IMG/VR virus record: IMGVR_UViG_3300033388_005061
Location: 1-53,839 of that record
Strand: one strand, 5' to 3'
Source of the DNA: a virus
Length of the DNA: 53,839 nucleotides
Shown here: piece by piece, positions 27,514-36,328 of the stretch
How positions within the stretch are numbered: the first letter of the stretch is position 1
How the letters are laid out: every line of letters begins with the position of its first letter
Notes under the pieces: model-generated
What the model saw: the letters and a program-made list of their open reading frames with translations, nothing else
Databases searched by the model: none
Told to the model about the DNA's origin: nothing
Position numbers and translations under genes: made by a program

Positions 27514-27881
27514 TGCACAAGCCGACTATTGCCATAGACGTTGACGGTGTATTGGCCGATTACTCAAAAGGCTGGCAGGGAGCGCACAAGATTGGTAATC
27601 CCCTGCCGGGAGCCAAAGAGTTTTTACAAAGATTGCGCGAGGCTGGATGGAAGATTATCCTTTTCACTACCCGGGGCAGCCGTTTTGTTGCAGATTGGTG
27701 TAAAGAACATGGTCTTATCTATGATGAGATTAACGACAATTCCAGTCTGCGCGGCGAGAATCCCGGCAAACCGATTGCCACGGTCTACCTTGATGATCGC
27801 GGCATTACTTTTACCGGAAACTTTGACCGGGCGTTCGATAAAATAATGAATTTCAAGGTGTGGTATGAGTATGGGAAATAA
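27513..27881 (+). CDS. HAD-superfamily phosphatase
   Basis: 122 residues. AIDVDGVLADY holds the nucleophile Asp and the second Asp (DxD) of HAD hydrolases; ILFTTRG gives the motif II Thr; VYLDDRG gives the acidic motif. Size and missing cap domain fit a small C0-type phosphatase, perhaps acting on nucleotides or DNA/RNA 3' phosphates. The substrate cannot be read. Confidence 0.85.
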   Translation: MHKPTIAIDVDGVLADYSKGWQGAHKIGNPLPGAKEFLQRLREAGWKIILFTTRGSRFVADWCKEHGLIYDEINDNSSLRGENPGKPIATVYLDDRGITFTGNFDRAFDKIMNFKVWYEYGK

Positions 27882-28026
27882 GATATATCGTTTATTTAGG
27901 CGGCTGTGTTGCTTTTTTGCGATTCACGATGGCGAAACGGCACGTTATGAATCGCCTAACGATGATCCATTTAGTCTGGAAATGAAATGCAAATATTGCG
28001 ATGGACGGTACAAGGAGGCTAAGTAG
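27865..28026 (+). CDS. Small zinc-ribbon-like protein
   Basis: 53 residues from ATG 27865, overlapping the previous gene by 17 bases. CCFFAIHDGETARYE and MKCKYCDGRY provide four Cys and a His, a common layout of small phage metal-binding proteins. Ends just before the next start, whose ribosome binding site (AAGGAGG) lies inside this gene. Confidence 0.6.
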   Translation: MSMGNKIYRLFRRLCCFFAIHDGETARYESPNDDPFSLEMKCKYCDGRYKEAK

Positions 28027-28110
28027 ATGGCCAACACACTACTTAAAGTGATTGAAAAGGCGGCCATTTCCGACGTCACCCCCTGGGCGAAAGCGAGGGG
28101 AAAGAAATGA
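28027..28110 (+). CDS. Possible 27-residue peptide
   Basis: ATG 28027 directly after the previous stop with AAGGAGG ~9 bases upstream; product NTLLKVIEKAAISDVTPWAKARGKK. The overlap with the next start (ATGA) supports translation. Too short to classify. Confidence 0.5.
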   Translation: MANTLLKVIEKAAISDVTPWAKARGKK

Positions 28111-28337
28111 CGCACTGGTGGGTCATAGTTGCCGGCGAGTTTTGCCTCATTTGCGGCGTCCTTGCATTGTGGGCCTGGCGTGAATACCAGCACGACCAGG
28201 AGCGCCGGGACCTGTACAACCGACTGATGGCGCGGGACTATACCGAATATGCGAACGCAGGCCGGCCTCCCCCGGGCAAGGTACGAAACTTCATCCGGCG
28301 TGGGCTCCAGATGCAGGCCGAAGAAGAAGGTGACTGA
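28107..28337 (+). CDS. Small membrane protein with cytoplasmic tail
   Basis: 76 residues; GAGGGGAAAG ~6 bases upstream. Residues 3-23 (HWWVIVAGEFCLICGVLALWAW) form a transmembrane helix, followed by a charged tail (REYQHDQERRDLYNRLMARDY). It ends 2 bases before the portal gene. Possibly involved in membrane-associated assembly or superinfection exclusion; not determinable. Confidence 0.65.
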   Translation: MTHWWVIVAGEFCLICGVLALWAWREYQHDQERRDLYNRLMARDYTEYANAGRPPPGKVRNFIRRGLQMQAEEEGD

Positions 28338-28339
28338 TC

Positions 28340-30355
28340 ATGGCTATTCTTGGATTCGGGAAAAAGCAGAACGATAATCAGCCGATGCCGGAGGAAACAT
28401 ATACCGAAGAAGGGCTTGTTTCTTTTGTTGACGACGAGTTCAAGCGCCGGCAGGAAGAACGCCGTCCCTATGAGCTTCAATGGCGGCTTAATATCAGTTT
28501 CATTGAAGGCAACCAGTACGTGGATATAAATCCGGTGGCGATGACATTAGAGGAAATCCCCAAACTGTACTGGTGGCAGGAGAGGGAAGTTTTCAACCAT
28601 ATTGCCCCCATCCAGGAAACCAGGATAGCAAGACTTAGCCGTATGCGCCCAATCCTGAAGGTGCGTCCAGGCTCCGGCGAGCAGGAGGATATCCGAGCGT
28701 CCAAGGTGGGCAGTCAGTTACTAAAAAACACATACAACGACCAGGAGATACAGGACCTTTTAGGAACTTGCTACGTTTGGATGGAATCTTGCGGCTCTGT
28801 GCTCATGAAAAACACCTGGGACCCGTCTAAGGGCGAGATTGTCGCAAAGGTGCTGATGGGCGAGGGTGAGGGCGAAGAAGAAGAGCTCCGCGAGGGCGAT
28901 CTTGATGTGATCGTCTGCCCGCCGCAGGAGATATACCCGGATTCGTGTTACCACGAACGGGTTAAACAGTGCCGGTCCATTATCCACGCCCGGGCCTACC
29001 ATGTTGACGAAATAGAAGAATTCTGGGGTGTGAAAGTAGACCCCGAGGAAATCACGGCTATGCAACTCCAAAAGTCCATGATGGGCATAGGCGGCCTGGG
29101 CTATGGGTTGGGTGGCTTTCACTTTGTCACCGCAAAACTGAAAGACCATGCCATCGTTAAGGAATACTGGGAGCGACCATCCAAGAAGTTCCCCAAAGGC
29201 CGGCTGATTATCGTTTCTGGCGGGAAACTTTTATATCAGGGGCCTTTGCCGTATCCGGTTGGTGAAGACAATAAGCCAGCCCTGCCATTTACAAAAGTAG
29301 ACTGCATCAAACGTGCCGGCGTGTTCTGGGGCAAGACCGTGTGCGAGCGGCTTATTCCGATACAGCGCAGATACAACGCCTTACGCAACCGCAAGGCTGA
29401 ATACCTCAACCGGGCCGCTATAGGGCAGTGGCTGGTCGAAGACGGTTCTGTGGATGAAGAGATATTCGAGCAGGAGGCGGGTGCTCCGGGGGCCGTGCAT
29501 ATTTATCAGCGTGGGTTTAATGTTCCTAAGCTGGCAGATACCCCAAACCTGCCCAACGCCTTTGAGACCGAAGAGGCGTCGTTGCTGCAAGAGTTTTCCA
29601 TGATTTCCGGAGTATCCGAAATATCCCGGCAATCACACGCGCCGCCGGGAGTAAAATCCGGGGTAGCATTGAGTATCGCCTTGGAACAGGACGACACGCG
29701 GCTGAGTACCACAGCCGCGAATATAGAGCGGTTCTTGATAGACAACGGTAAGCAGTGGTTACGCATGTACAAGGCATTTGTCAACGGTGTGCGGACCCTG
29801 CGAATTATCGGCCGGAACAACGTTGTTGAGCTTCTTGACTGGACGGCCAGCGATATCCGGTCTGATGACGTGGTTATTGAGGCGTTTTCTGCCCTGGCCG
29901 AATCACCGGCCCAGCGCCGGCAGCTTGTGTTTGACCTGCTGGAATCCGGCCTATTCATAAATCCGGAAACCGGCCAGATTGACAAGGAGACCCGCAATAA
30001 AATCCTGGAGATTATTGAGTTCGGCAACTGGGAAGCTATTGATGATGATGACGAGCTTCACATTTCCAAAGCCGAGCGCGAAAACCGCGAGATGCAACAA
30101 GGAGCGCTACCGACACCGGTCAACTATGACGACCATGTCTTGCACATCAGCCGGCACAACAAGTTCCGGCTGACTACGGATTACGAAGAAATGGTTATGC
30201 AAAATCCCGTGCTGGACCAATTATTCCAGCAGCATGTTGATATGCACATTGCTTTCCTGGCCCGTGCGCAAATGCAAATGATGCAGGGACAACTAGAGGA
30301 AGCAGAGACAACTAAACTAGGGGGTGGTGGGATGAGTGCCGCTGAAGCCGGGTAA
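28340..30355 (+). CDS. Portal protein (podovirus, P22-like)
   Basis: 671 residues. FVDDEFKRRQEERRPYELQWRLNISFIEGNQYV is the usual opening of large podovirus-type portals; it continues with FNHIAPIQETRIARLSRMRPILKVRPG, CPPQEIYPD, ALRNRKAEYLNRAAIGQWLVEDG and SREVA-like late helices. It forms the dodecameric ring through which DNA enters, contacting terminase and later the adaptor. Starts 2 bases after the previous gene with GAAGAAGG upstream. Very high confidence from size, position and pattern. Confidence 0.92.
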   Translation: MAILGFGKKQNDNQPMPEETYTEEGLVSFVDDEFKRRQEERRPYELQWRLNISFIEGNQYVDINPVAMTLEEIPKLYWWQEREVFNHIAPIQETRIARLSRMRPILKVRPGSGEQEDIRASKVGSQLLKNTYNDQEIQDLLGTCYVWMESCGSVLMKNTWDPSKGEIVAKVLMGEGEGEEEELREGDLDVIVCPPQEIYPDSCYHERVKQCRSIIHARAYHVDEIEEFWGVKVDPEEITAMQLQKSMMGIGGLGYGLGGFHFVTAKLKDHAIVKEYWERPSKKFPKGRLIIVSGGKLLYQGPLPYPVGEDNKPALPFTKVDCIKRAGVFWGKTVCERLIPIQRRYNALRNRKAEYLNRAAIGQWLVEDGSVDEEIFEQEAGAPGAVHIYQRGFNVPKLADTPNLPNAFETEEASLLQEFSMISGVSEISRQSHAPPGVKSGVALSIALEQDDTRLSTTAANIERFLIDNGKQWLRMYKAFVNGVRTLRIIGRNNVVELLDWTASDIRSDDVVIEAFSALAESPAQRRQLVFDLLESGLFINPETGQIDKETRNKILEIIEFGNWEAIDDDDELHISKAERENREMQQGALPTPVNYDDHVLHISRHNKFRLTTDYEEMVMQNPVLDQLFQQHVDMHIAFLARAQMQMMQGQLEEAETTKLGGGGMSAAEAG

Positions 30356-30512
30356 GAGTGATAAAGTCATAAGTCAGAACATCAGCGAATTAATGGCCGC
30401 TTATAAGCGGAAAGGCAAAATCGGCCACTCCAGGCCAAAAAGCAAGGCCGCGGCCCTGAACCAGGCAATCGCTATTGCCATGAAGAAGGCCGGCAAAAAC
30501 AAAAACCACTAA
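30336..30512 (+). CDS. Small DUF6496-like structural-region protein
   Basis: 58 residues from GTG 30336 overlapping the portal end by 20 bases; GGGGGTGGTGG upstream. PLKPGKSDKVISQNISELMAAYKRKGKIGHSRPKSKAAA...AIAIAMKKAG matches the short basic protein commonly encoded just after portals in Firmicute and other phages. Role unknown, probably DNA or capsid associated. Confidence 0.75.
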   Translation: MPLKPGKSDKVISQNISELMAAYKRKGKIGHSRPKSKAAALNQAIAIAMKKAGKNKNH

Positions 30513-30575
30513 CCGCCAGCGATAACACCGTTGTGTGCCGCAAGGCGGTTAGATTATTTTAGGAGGTATTTCATT

Positions 30576-31622
30576 ATGCCATTTTCTGCTGAGAACCCCG
30601 TGGCAACTCAAACGACCCAAACTACTGAACCAGCGCCTAATAATCCTGCACCGGAGACGCAAGTAACCGGCGACCCGCGTCAGGGTTTGCAAAACCCGCT
30701 GTTCAATGTGGGCCAGGAGCCAGGGGCCAGCACTACTAATAATGAACCGGAGCCTGGATCCCAGGAGACCAATCCAGAGACGGGCGAACCCACCCCGCAA
30801 ACCGGGGATAATCCGCCTGCCGAGTTGGAAATCCCGGACAAATTCAAGCTGCCGGACGGGAGTATCAACACGGAGGCCCTGCTGAAAAGTTACATCGAAG
30901 CTGAAAAGAAAATCAGCGAGCAGGGTACACAACTCGGGCAAGTAAGCGCCTTGCAGGAAGAGTTGGCGCAGCTAAAGGCCATGATTGAACAGGCCCAAAA
31001 GCCGCCGGAGGCACAGCCTCAACAGCCGCCGCAACCGACGCCGGAAGAGATCGCAAAGTACAACGAACAGTTTATGGAGCAGTTTTACGAAAACCCGATA
31101 GAAGCACTCGGGCAAATGATGAGCCAAATGGTAAACCAGGCGATACAGCAGAACGTGAACCCCATGCTCCAGCCAATTATGCAGCAGTTTGAGCAGCAAC
31201 AGAAGGTCGAGCAGTACAGCCGACAGATTGAAGAGTGCCGGCAGAAATACCAGGACTTCGACACCATGTTGCCGGCCATGCAAAATCTCATCCAAGAGAA
31301 ACAGGAGTTTTTTGATAAGTTGCCAGAAGGCGAAGCCATGGAAGTCGCCTACCACATGGCCAAGTCACAGCAACTTAAGCCGCCCGAGCAGCTATTGCAG
31401 GACCCGAATTTTCTGCAGCAGGTTATGCAAAACGAGACAGTTAAGAACAGCATTCTAAAGAATTACGCGCAAGGAGTGAAACAGAACCAGCCGCCGGTAG
31501 TAATCGGCAACCAGCCGGCAGCGGTGCCACCAGCAGCGCCGCCGACCGAAATCAAATCAACATCAGACGCGAAGAAGGCTGCTCTCTCCTACTTCCAGAG
31601 AATTTTTGGAGGTGGAAAGTAG
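30576..31622 (+). CDS. Capsid scaffolding protein
   Basis: 348 residues from ATG 30576, 8 bases after AGGAGG. Disordered Pro/Gln/Thr/Asn-rich N-terminus, then coiled-coil segments (KKISEQGTQLGQVSALQEELAQLKAMIEQAQ; QQQKVEQYSRQIEECRQKYQDF), acidic and Gln-rich throughout, and directly before the capsid gene: the composition and position of a podovirus scaffold. It would direct procapsid assembly and then leave. The C-terminal helix (AKKAALSYFQRIFGGG) is the likely capsid-binding end. Confidence 0.8.
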   Translation: MPFSAENPVATQTTQTTEPAPNNPAPETQVTGDPRQGLQNPLFNVGQEPGASTTNNEPEPGSQETNPETGEPTPQTGDNPPAELEIPDKFKLPDGSINTEALLKSYIEAEKKISEQGTQLGQVSALQEELAQLKAMIEQAQKPPEAQPQQPPQPTPEEIAKYNEQFMEQFYENPIEALGQMMSQMVNQAIQQNVNPMLQPIMQQFEQQQKVEQYSRQIEECRQKYQDFDTMLPAMQNLIQEKQEFFDKLPEGEAMEVAYHMAKSQQLKPPEQLLQDPNFLQQVMQNETVKNSILKNYAQGVKQNQPPVVIGNQPAAVPPAAPPTEIKSTSDAKKAALSYFQRIFGGGK

Positions 31623-31654
31623 TAGTCTTTGATTTTTCAAGGAGGTAATAACAC

Positions 31655-32806
31655 ATGTCTATTTTGAATTTAACTGCTGTAGCGGAAGCATTAAAGGAGT
31701 TCTATCTGCCTGGGCTTCGCTACCAACTCAACGACAAGGCCAGTGCTTTCCTGGCACAATTGGAGCGCGATACTGAAAGTGTTGTAGGTAAAGAAATTGT
31801 TATGGCCCTGCGGTACGGGCGTGTTGGCGGCGTGGGTAACCGTGCTGATGATGGGACCCTGCCCACCCCGAACAGCCGCAAGACCAAGCAGGCGAAATGG
31901 GAAACCAAGAACCTGTTTGCGCGTTTCCAAATCACTGATAAGACTGTTAAGGCTTCTCGTTCCAACGTGGGCGCTTTTGCCAACATGCTGGAACAGGAGA
32001 TTTCCGACTGCGAGATTGACGCCAAAAACGACCTGAGCCGGCAGGCCCTGGGTGACGGTACCGGCAAGCTGGCCACTATTACCGCTGTTTCTGGTACCAC
32101 TCTCACGGTGGACAGCACCATGTACTTCGCCGAGGGTATGTTGGTGGATATCTATACCGGCGATACCAAGGACACTTCCGAGGCCGAGGTTACCGCCGTG
32201 GACGAGGACAACAGCCAAATCGTTGTATCCAGCGCCACCGGGGCCGCCGCTGACGACGTGATTTACCTGGCCGGCAACAAGGACTTGGAGCTCACCGGCC
32301 TGGAAGCTGTGTTTACCAACGGCACTCTTTACGGCATTGATCGCACTGCCAACAAGTGGCTTAACGCCACTCGGATTAACGTCAACGGTGAGGTTTCCGA
32401 AGTTATTATTCAGCAGGCCATTGACGACGCCGACCGCAAGGCCGGGGCAGTCATCAACTTTATGCAGTGCGCTTTCGGCGTCCGCCGGGCATATCAAAAC
32501 CTGTTGACCGCGCAAAAACAGCTCGTTAACACCATGGAGCTCAAAGGCGGCTGGAAGGCTATCAGCTACAATGGCATTCCTATGATGGCCGACAAGTATA
32601 TCAAGAGTGGGAAGCTGTACTGCCTGGACCTGAACGACTGGAAGATGTACCAGATGGACGACTACAATTGGCTCGATGAGGACGGAGCCATGCTTTCCCG
32701 TGTGGCTAACAAGCCAGCGTGGGAGGCTACGCTGGTGAAATACGCCGATTGCGGTTGCCAGCGTCCCAGGGGCCAAGTGGAGCTTTATGGAATCACCGAG
32801 CACTAA
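31655..32806 (+). CDS. Major capsid protein
   Basis: 383 residues; AAGGAGG ~8 bases upstream. Located between scaffold and head-completion genes. LEKF-like opening (LKEFYLPGLRYQLNDKASAFLAQLERD), VGGVGNRADDGTLP, then a Gly/Thr/Asp-rich inserted strand domain (~130-200: ITAVSGTTLTVDSTMYFAEGM) typical of an Ig-like or decoration insertion, and a final SYNGIPMMADKYI...YQMDDYNWLDEDGAML region matching HK97-fold coat proteins of podoviruses. Strong codon bias towards C-ending codons fits high expression. Followed by a terminator hairpin. Confidence 0.88.
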   Translation: MSILNLTAVAEALKEFYLPGLRYQLNDKASAFLAQLERDTESVVGKEIVMALRYGRVGGVGNRADDGTLPTPNSRKTKQAKWETKNLFARFQITDKTVKASRSNVGAFANMLEQEISDCEIDAKNDLSRQALGDGTGKLATITAVSGTTLTVDSTMYFAEGMLVDIYTGDTKDTSEAEVTAVDEDNSQIVVSSATGAAADDVIYLAGNKDLELTGLEAVFTNGTLYGIDRTANKWLNATRINVNGEVSEVIIQQAIDDADRKAGAVINFMQCAFGVRRAYQNLLTAQKQLVNTMELKGGWKAISYNGIPMMADKYIKSGKLYCLDLNDWKMYQMDDYNWLDEDGAMLSRVANKPAWEATLVKYADCGCQRPRGQVELYGITEH

Positions 32807-32807
32807 T

Positions 32808-32836
32808 AGAGAGGGGTTATAGGCCCCTCTCTTTAC
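32808..32836 (+). terminator. Hairpin after the capsid gene
   Basis: AGAGAGGGG (32808-32816) pairs with CCCCTCTCT (32824-32832) around a 7-base loop and is followed by TTACTTATATTTT. A partial terminator of this kind after the capsid gene would raise capsid mRNA relative to downstream genes. Confidence 0.65.
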
Positions 32837-32858
32837 TTATATTTTGGAGGTGTCATTT

Positions 32859-33410
32859 ATGCCGACAGTATCCCTTTTACACAGACGCAAGATGGGTAAC
32901 GGCTACATGAATGTATGCGACATTACCCTTGACAGTTCCTATCCTACCGGCGGCGAGGCAATAACGCCCCAACAACTGGGCTTGACCGCCCTGGACTTTG
33001 TGTTACCGTCACCGGCGGCTGGGTATATATTTGAATTTGACCATGCTAATAGCAAATTAAAGGCGTTTACGCCAACTGTGGCGCAAGCCAGCCATACACA
33101 TGCTTTCACTGGTGATGCGCTTGCTACACACCAACACACGCAGCAGGTTACCACTGGTTCAACCGCTGCTGCCGATTCAACCTCTGGTGCTCTTGCTGAA
33201 GATTCGGCTGCGATTGAAACTGCCGTTCGCCTTATGGGCACCGCAATTGACACTACTTACGATTTAGGAAAAACCGAAGCTGTAAGCGCGGGCACTCCTT
33301 CTGGCACAAACGCACCAGATGGCGCTATCTCTGCCAGCGCAGCCACCGAGGTTGCCAACGGCACCGATTTATCGTCGGTTACCGTCCGCGTGATTGCCAT
33401 TGGGCTGTAA
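32859..33410 (+). CDS. Structural protein, probable head fibre or decoration
   Basis: 183 residues from ATG 32859, TTTGGAGG ~8 bases upstream. N-terminal ~70 residues (ITPQQLGLTALDFVLPSPAAGYIFEFDHANSKLKAF) look like a capsid-attachment domain. Then SHTHAFTGDALATHQHT, a His-repeat as in trimeric phage fibres that bind metal along their axis, and a Ser/Thr/Ala/Gly-rich fibre-like tail. Position right after the capsid gene supports a head fibre or decoration role. Confidence 0.7.
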   Translation: MPTVSLLHRRKMGNGYMNVCDITLDSSYPTGGEAITPQQLGLTALDFVLPSPAAGYIFEFDHANSKLKAFTPTVAQASHTHAFTGDALATHQHTQQVTTGSTAAADSTSGALAEDSAAIETAVRLMGTAIDTTYDLGKTEAVSAGTPSGTNAPDGAISASAATEVANGTDLSSVTVRVIAIGL

Positions 33411-33424
33411 GGGGATGATGTAGT

Positions 33425-33829
33425 ATGGGTGGCCAACTCACATTTGAATACGAAGTAACCAACAGGCTCCAGGGCAAGCCGTACCTGGAGCCTATCTTTA
33501 GCCACGACCTGGCGCATTGGCTGAGGGAATACGACCCGAATTTCTTTTTAGTATGGAACGCCAGGCGCAAGAAATATGAGGTCCACTGCCTTAATCATAT
33601 CGGGAGTACATACGGATTTGATGTGCCTAATAATAAGCTGGACTCCCGGGTTGAAGTTTTAATCCAAAAATGCAATATCCGCACTCGTGGGGAAAAGATA
33701 TTCCGCGAAATTGATGATTGGAACGAGAAGCTACGAAAGCAAATGGAACGCCGGCGCCGGGATGAGATACAAGCGTTGGCCGGCGAGATAAAGCCTATAG
33801 TTTCAAAGCTGGCGTGGGAGGGGGTATAA
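33425..33829 (+). CDS. Hypothetical head-region protein
   Basis: 134 residues. Starts MGGQLTFEYEVTNRL; a two-part layout of an aromatic-rich first half (ANLAHW-like, NFFLVWNARRKKYEVHCL) and a highly charged C-terminal helix (REIDDWNEKLRKQMERRRRDEIQ). Position among head genes suggests a minor structural or assembly factor. Family not recognised. Confidence 0.65.
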   Translation: MGGQLTFEYEVTNRLQGKPYLEPIFSHDLAHWLREYDPNFFLVWNARRKKYEVHCLNHIGSTYGFDVPNNKLDSRVEVLIQKCNIRTRGEKIFREIDDWNEKLRKQMERRRRDEIQALAGEIKPIVSKLAWEGV

Positions 33830-33831
33830 GA

Positions 33832-34152
33832 ATGAAGAAGGGCGCGGCAAAGGTAACACATAACGCCGTAACAGTGGGCAGTTCTGTTAAACATAATTGC
33901 ACAGGATATAACGCGCTACTTATTCACCATTATATTGAGGGTGCGACTAGCGGCGGCTATGTAGACGTTACTATGAGCAACCAGGAAGGCGGCAACTTTA
34001 TCGCCCATCATGGGGGCGGGGAAAACGTCAAAGCCGCTGATTCGGCGACGTCTTATACGATGCTTCTGACCGGAATTATGGATTGGGTGAGTATTAATCT
34101 GAATGTTACAGACGGGACGCATACGGTAATAGTGCAACCTTTAGTCCTCTAA
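33832..34152 (+). CDS. Hypothetical small beta-sheet structural protein
   Basis: 106 residues from ATG 33832; GGGAGGGGG ~8 bases upstream. Nearly all beta strand (HNAVTVGSSVKHNCTGYNALLIHHYI; YTMLLTGIMDWVSINLNVTDGTHTVIVQPL), resembling an immunoglobulin-like or jelly-roll decoration protein. A weak hairpin with T-run (34151-34177) separates it from the next gene. Confidence 0.65.
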   Translation: MKKGAAKVTHNAVTVGSSVKHNCTGYNALLIHHYIEGATSGGYVDVTMSNQEGGNFIAHHGGGENVKAADSATSYTMLLTGIMDWVSINLNVTDGTHTVIVQPLVL

Positions 34153-34177
34153 CTCCCATTTGAGAGGGGTATTTTTT

Positions 34178-34750
34178 ATGACATTACAAGAAATCCTTGA
34201 TGATGTAGACAGCAGAATAGCCAACTCCGTGTCCATTTCCAAAAAGGTGAAGTGGATTAATCTTGTCCAGAGGCAGCTGTTCCGTGATTACCCGTTGCCG
34301 GAGGCTATAGACAGGTTTAATACTGTACCCAACCTGGCAGTCTACCCTCTGCCCAATGACTGCGCCGAGGACAGGATAACGAATGTTACCGTTGGCGGGG
34401 ACAAGTACGATTATCAGAGCCCGAACGAAGAAGCACACGGCCAATTCTGGACGATCATAGTCGGTCAGCTTATGATCTACCCCACGCCGACCAGTGTCAA
34501 AGAGGTCATGCTTTATTACCGGCCTCGCCATAATGAGTTGAGCGAAAATAACCTGGACGAAGTACCGAATTTCCCGGAGGACTACCACGAGCTTTTAGTT
34601 TACGGCTGCGCTGAACGGGTGGCGCAAGTGCAAAGGGATGTGGACATGGTGAACAATTTTGCCGCCAGCTTCGCAGAGCTTGCGGAGAAAGCGAGAAGGA
34701 AGTTTAAGAAGCAGCAGCCCAGGAGAGTTATTGCAAGGAGGTGGGCGTAA
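34178..34750 (+). CDS. Head-tail adaptor (podovirus gp6/gp4-like)
   Basis: 190 residues from ATG 34178 with GAGAGGGG ~8 bases upstream. LQEILDDVDSRIANSVSISKKVKWINLVQRQLFRDYPLPEA then a strand segment FNTVPNLAVYPLPNDCAEDRI, VMLYYRPRHNEL, and FPEDYHELLVYGCAERVAQVQRD: the pattern of phage adaptor proteins that extend the portal. Overlaps the next gene by 1 base. Confidence 0.75.
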   Translation: MTLQEILDDVDSRIANSVSISKKVKWINLVQRQLFRDYPLPEAIDRFNTVPNLAVYPLPNDCAEDRITNVTVGGDKYDYQSPNEEAHGQFWTIIVGQLMIYPTPTSVKEVMLYYRPRHNELSENNLDEVPNFPEDYHELLVYGCAERVAQVQRDVDMVNNFAASFAELAEKARRKFKKQQPRRVIARRWA

Positions 34751-36285
34751 TGGCAAAAGTTGTTGAGCTTGCGAGTGAAGCGATACAGGCGGTAATTGAC
34801 GCTTATAATACGGATGCCAAGACGCTGATTACGCCTATTGCCAATGTTAAAGGTTATGGTGCAAAAGGTGATTACGATGAAGGGACAGATACAGGAACAG
34901 ACGATACCACAGCGTTCCAAGATGCTGTTAATTCCGGATATGGTATTATCTTCGTTCCTGACGGAAATTATTTAATCGATCCAACAAAACTCACAGAAAC
35001 AGGCGCAAAATGGGGTATATCTATTCCTTCTAATATTACAATATGGCTATCTCGCAATACTAAACTTTACGCCAAAACAAATGCGGAAGATAATTATGCC
35101 ATTTTTGGTATTTTTGGAGTATCAAACGTTGACATAATTGGAGGTACTTTTATAGGGGACAGAAACCGCCACACTGGAACAACTGGTGAATGGGGTCATT
35201 GCATAGACGTAAGAGGATCTAGCAACGTAACAATTCAGAACGTAATAGCAAAAGATGCCTGGGGCGACGGTATTTTTGTTGGTAAAAGGCTTACTGACAA
35301 TAGTTTTTGCAGCAAGGTAACACTAATAAATGTAACAGTAGACAATAATCGTCGTCAAGGATGCAGTGTTATTGGATGTGACGATTTTAAGGCTATTATA
35401 TCAAACTTTATCAATACAAATGGAACTTCGCCGGAAGCAGGGATTGACTTTGAAACTAACGGTACGGATACGCAATCTGATGCCAAAATAATAGGTTGCA
35501 CTTTTAAAAACAACAACGGTGGAGGAATAGACGTAATACGAACAACTAATGTAAGAGCTATAGGATGTTATTTTGAAGGAAATAATCACGGCGTTTCTGC
35601 AGTAGGGGATGAAAATAATTCACTAACTGCAGAAATTATTGCTACCAATTGTGAGTTTAAAGATAATACACAAGCATCGGCCAGAGTAGTTAGAAATTAC
35701 GGCAAAATAAAGCTTTATGATTGTACCATGCAAGGAACTCCTTCTGTTGGACATATCTATTGTATGGACACAAACGGAACCAATAAATTAATTAGGATAA
35801 GAAACGTAAAAGTTGATATAGACGATAATACAGCAGTTTTTAAGTGGCAAAATACGGATACAGATACCAAGGTTGACATAAATGGATTGGATGTTTTTAT
35901 AAACGGGCCTGCTGCCACGACTTTTATGTACGGTAATGTAATTTTTAAAAATGTAACTACCAAATTAGGAAGTGCTTTTGTTGATACCAACATAACCGCA
36001 TCTAAAGTATGGAACTTCGTAAATTCTGCAACAGCCGAGAATTGTAAATTTGTTAATAATACAACTACGGCTGTAATAATAGATGTTGATTACGCGATTA
36101 ACTGTGAATTTGACCAATACTTTACAGGGTATTTTGGTGGTGCTACACAACACGGTAGATTTTTAACGGTTCATGGCAACTTTGTAGCTGCAACCACTCC
36201 CGGAAGTGTAACTTATAAAATCCCTGTCTATGACGAAAGTGGAACTATCCTTGGTTATTTACCTGTTTATGATACTATTTCATAA
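34750..36285 (+). CDS. Tailspike with right-handed beta helix (pectate-lyase-like)
   Basis: 511 residues; AAGGAGG ~8 bases upstream. After a short head-binding leader, NVKGYGAKGDYDEGTDTGTDDTTAFQDAV is the classical entry to a Pectate_lyase_3 beta helix, followed by many parallel-helix rungs (SNVTIQNVIAKDAWGDGIFVG; KVTLINVTVDNNRRQGCSVIG; DAKIIGCTFKNNNGGGIDVI). The C-terminal ~60 residues form a separate domain (GSVTYKIPVYDESGTILGYLPVYDTI). Probably binds or degrades a cell-surface polysaccharide. Markedly more AT-rich than its neighbours, so exchanged recently by recombination, as host-range genes often are. Confidence 0.85.
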   Translation: MAKVVELASEAIQAVIDAYNTDAKTLITPIANVKGYGAKGDYDEGTDTGTDDTTAFQDAVNSGYGIIFVPDGNYLIDPTKLTETGAKWGISIPSNITIWLSRNTKLYAKTNAEDNYAIFGIFGVSNVDIIGGTFIGDRNRHTGTTGEWGHCIDVRGSSNVTIQNVIAKDAWGDGIFVGKRLTDNSFCSKVTLINVTVDNNRRQGCSVIGCDDFKAIISNFINTNGTSPEAGIDFETNGTDTQSDAKIIGCTFKNNNGGGIDVIRTTNVRAIGCYFEGNNHGVSAVGDENNSLTAEIIATNCEFKDNTQASARVVRNYGKIKLYDCTMQGTPSVGHIYCMDTNGTNKLIRIRNVKVDIDDNTAVFKWQNTDTDTKVDINGLDVFINGPAATTFMYGNVIFKNVTTKLGSAFVDTNITASKVWNFVNSATAENCKFVNNTTTAVIIDVDYAINCEFDQYFTGYFGGATQHGRFLTVHGNFVAATTPGSVTYKIPVYDESGTILGYLPVYDTIS

Positions 36286-36328
36286 TGAATATTAGGACTT
36301 TCATGTTATTAGGAAGGAGGTGGGGTTA

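Noticed and set aside
31691-32803. 370-codon minus-strand open frame opposite the major capsid gene
   Set aside because: Val/Gly/His-rich composition with no start signal; an artefact of the capsid gene's strong C-ending codon bias.
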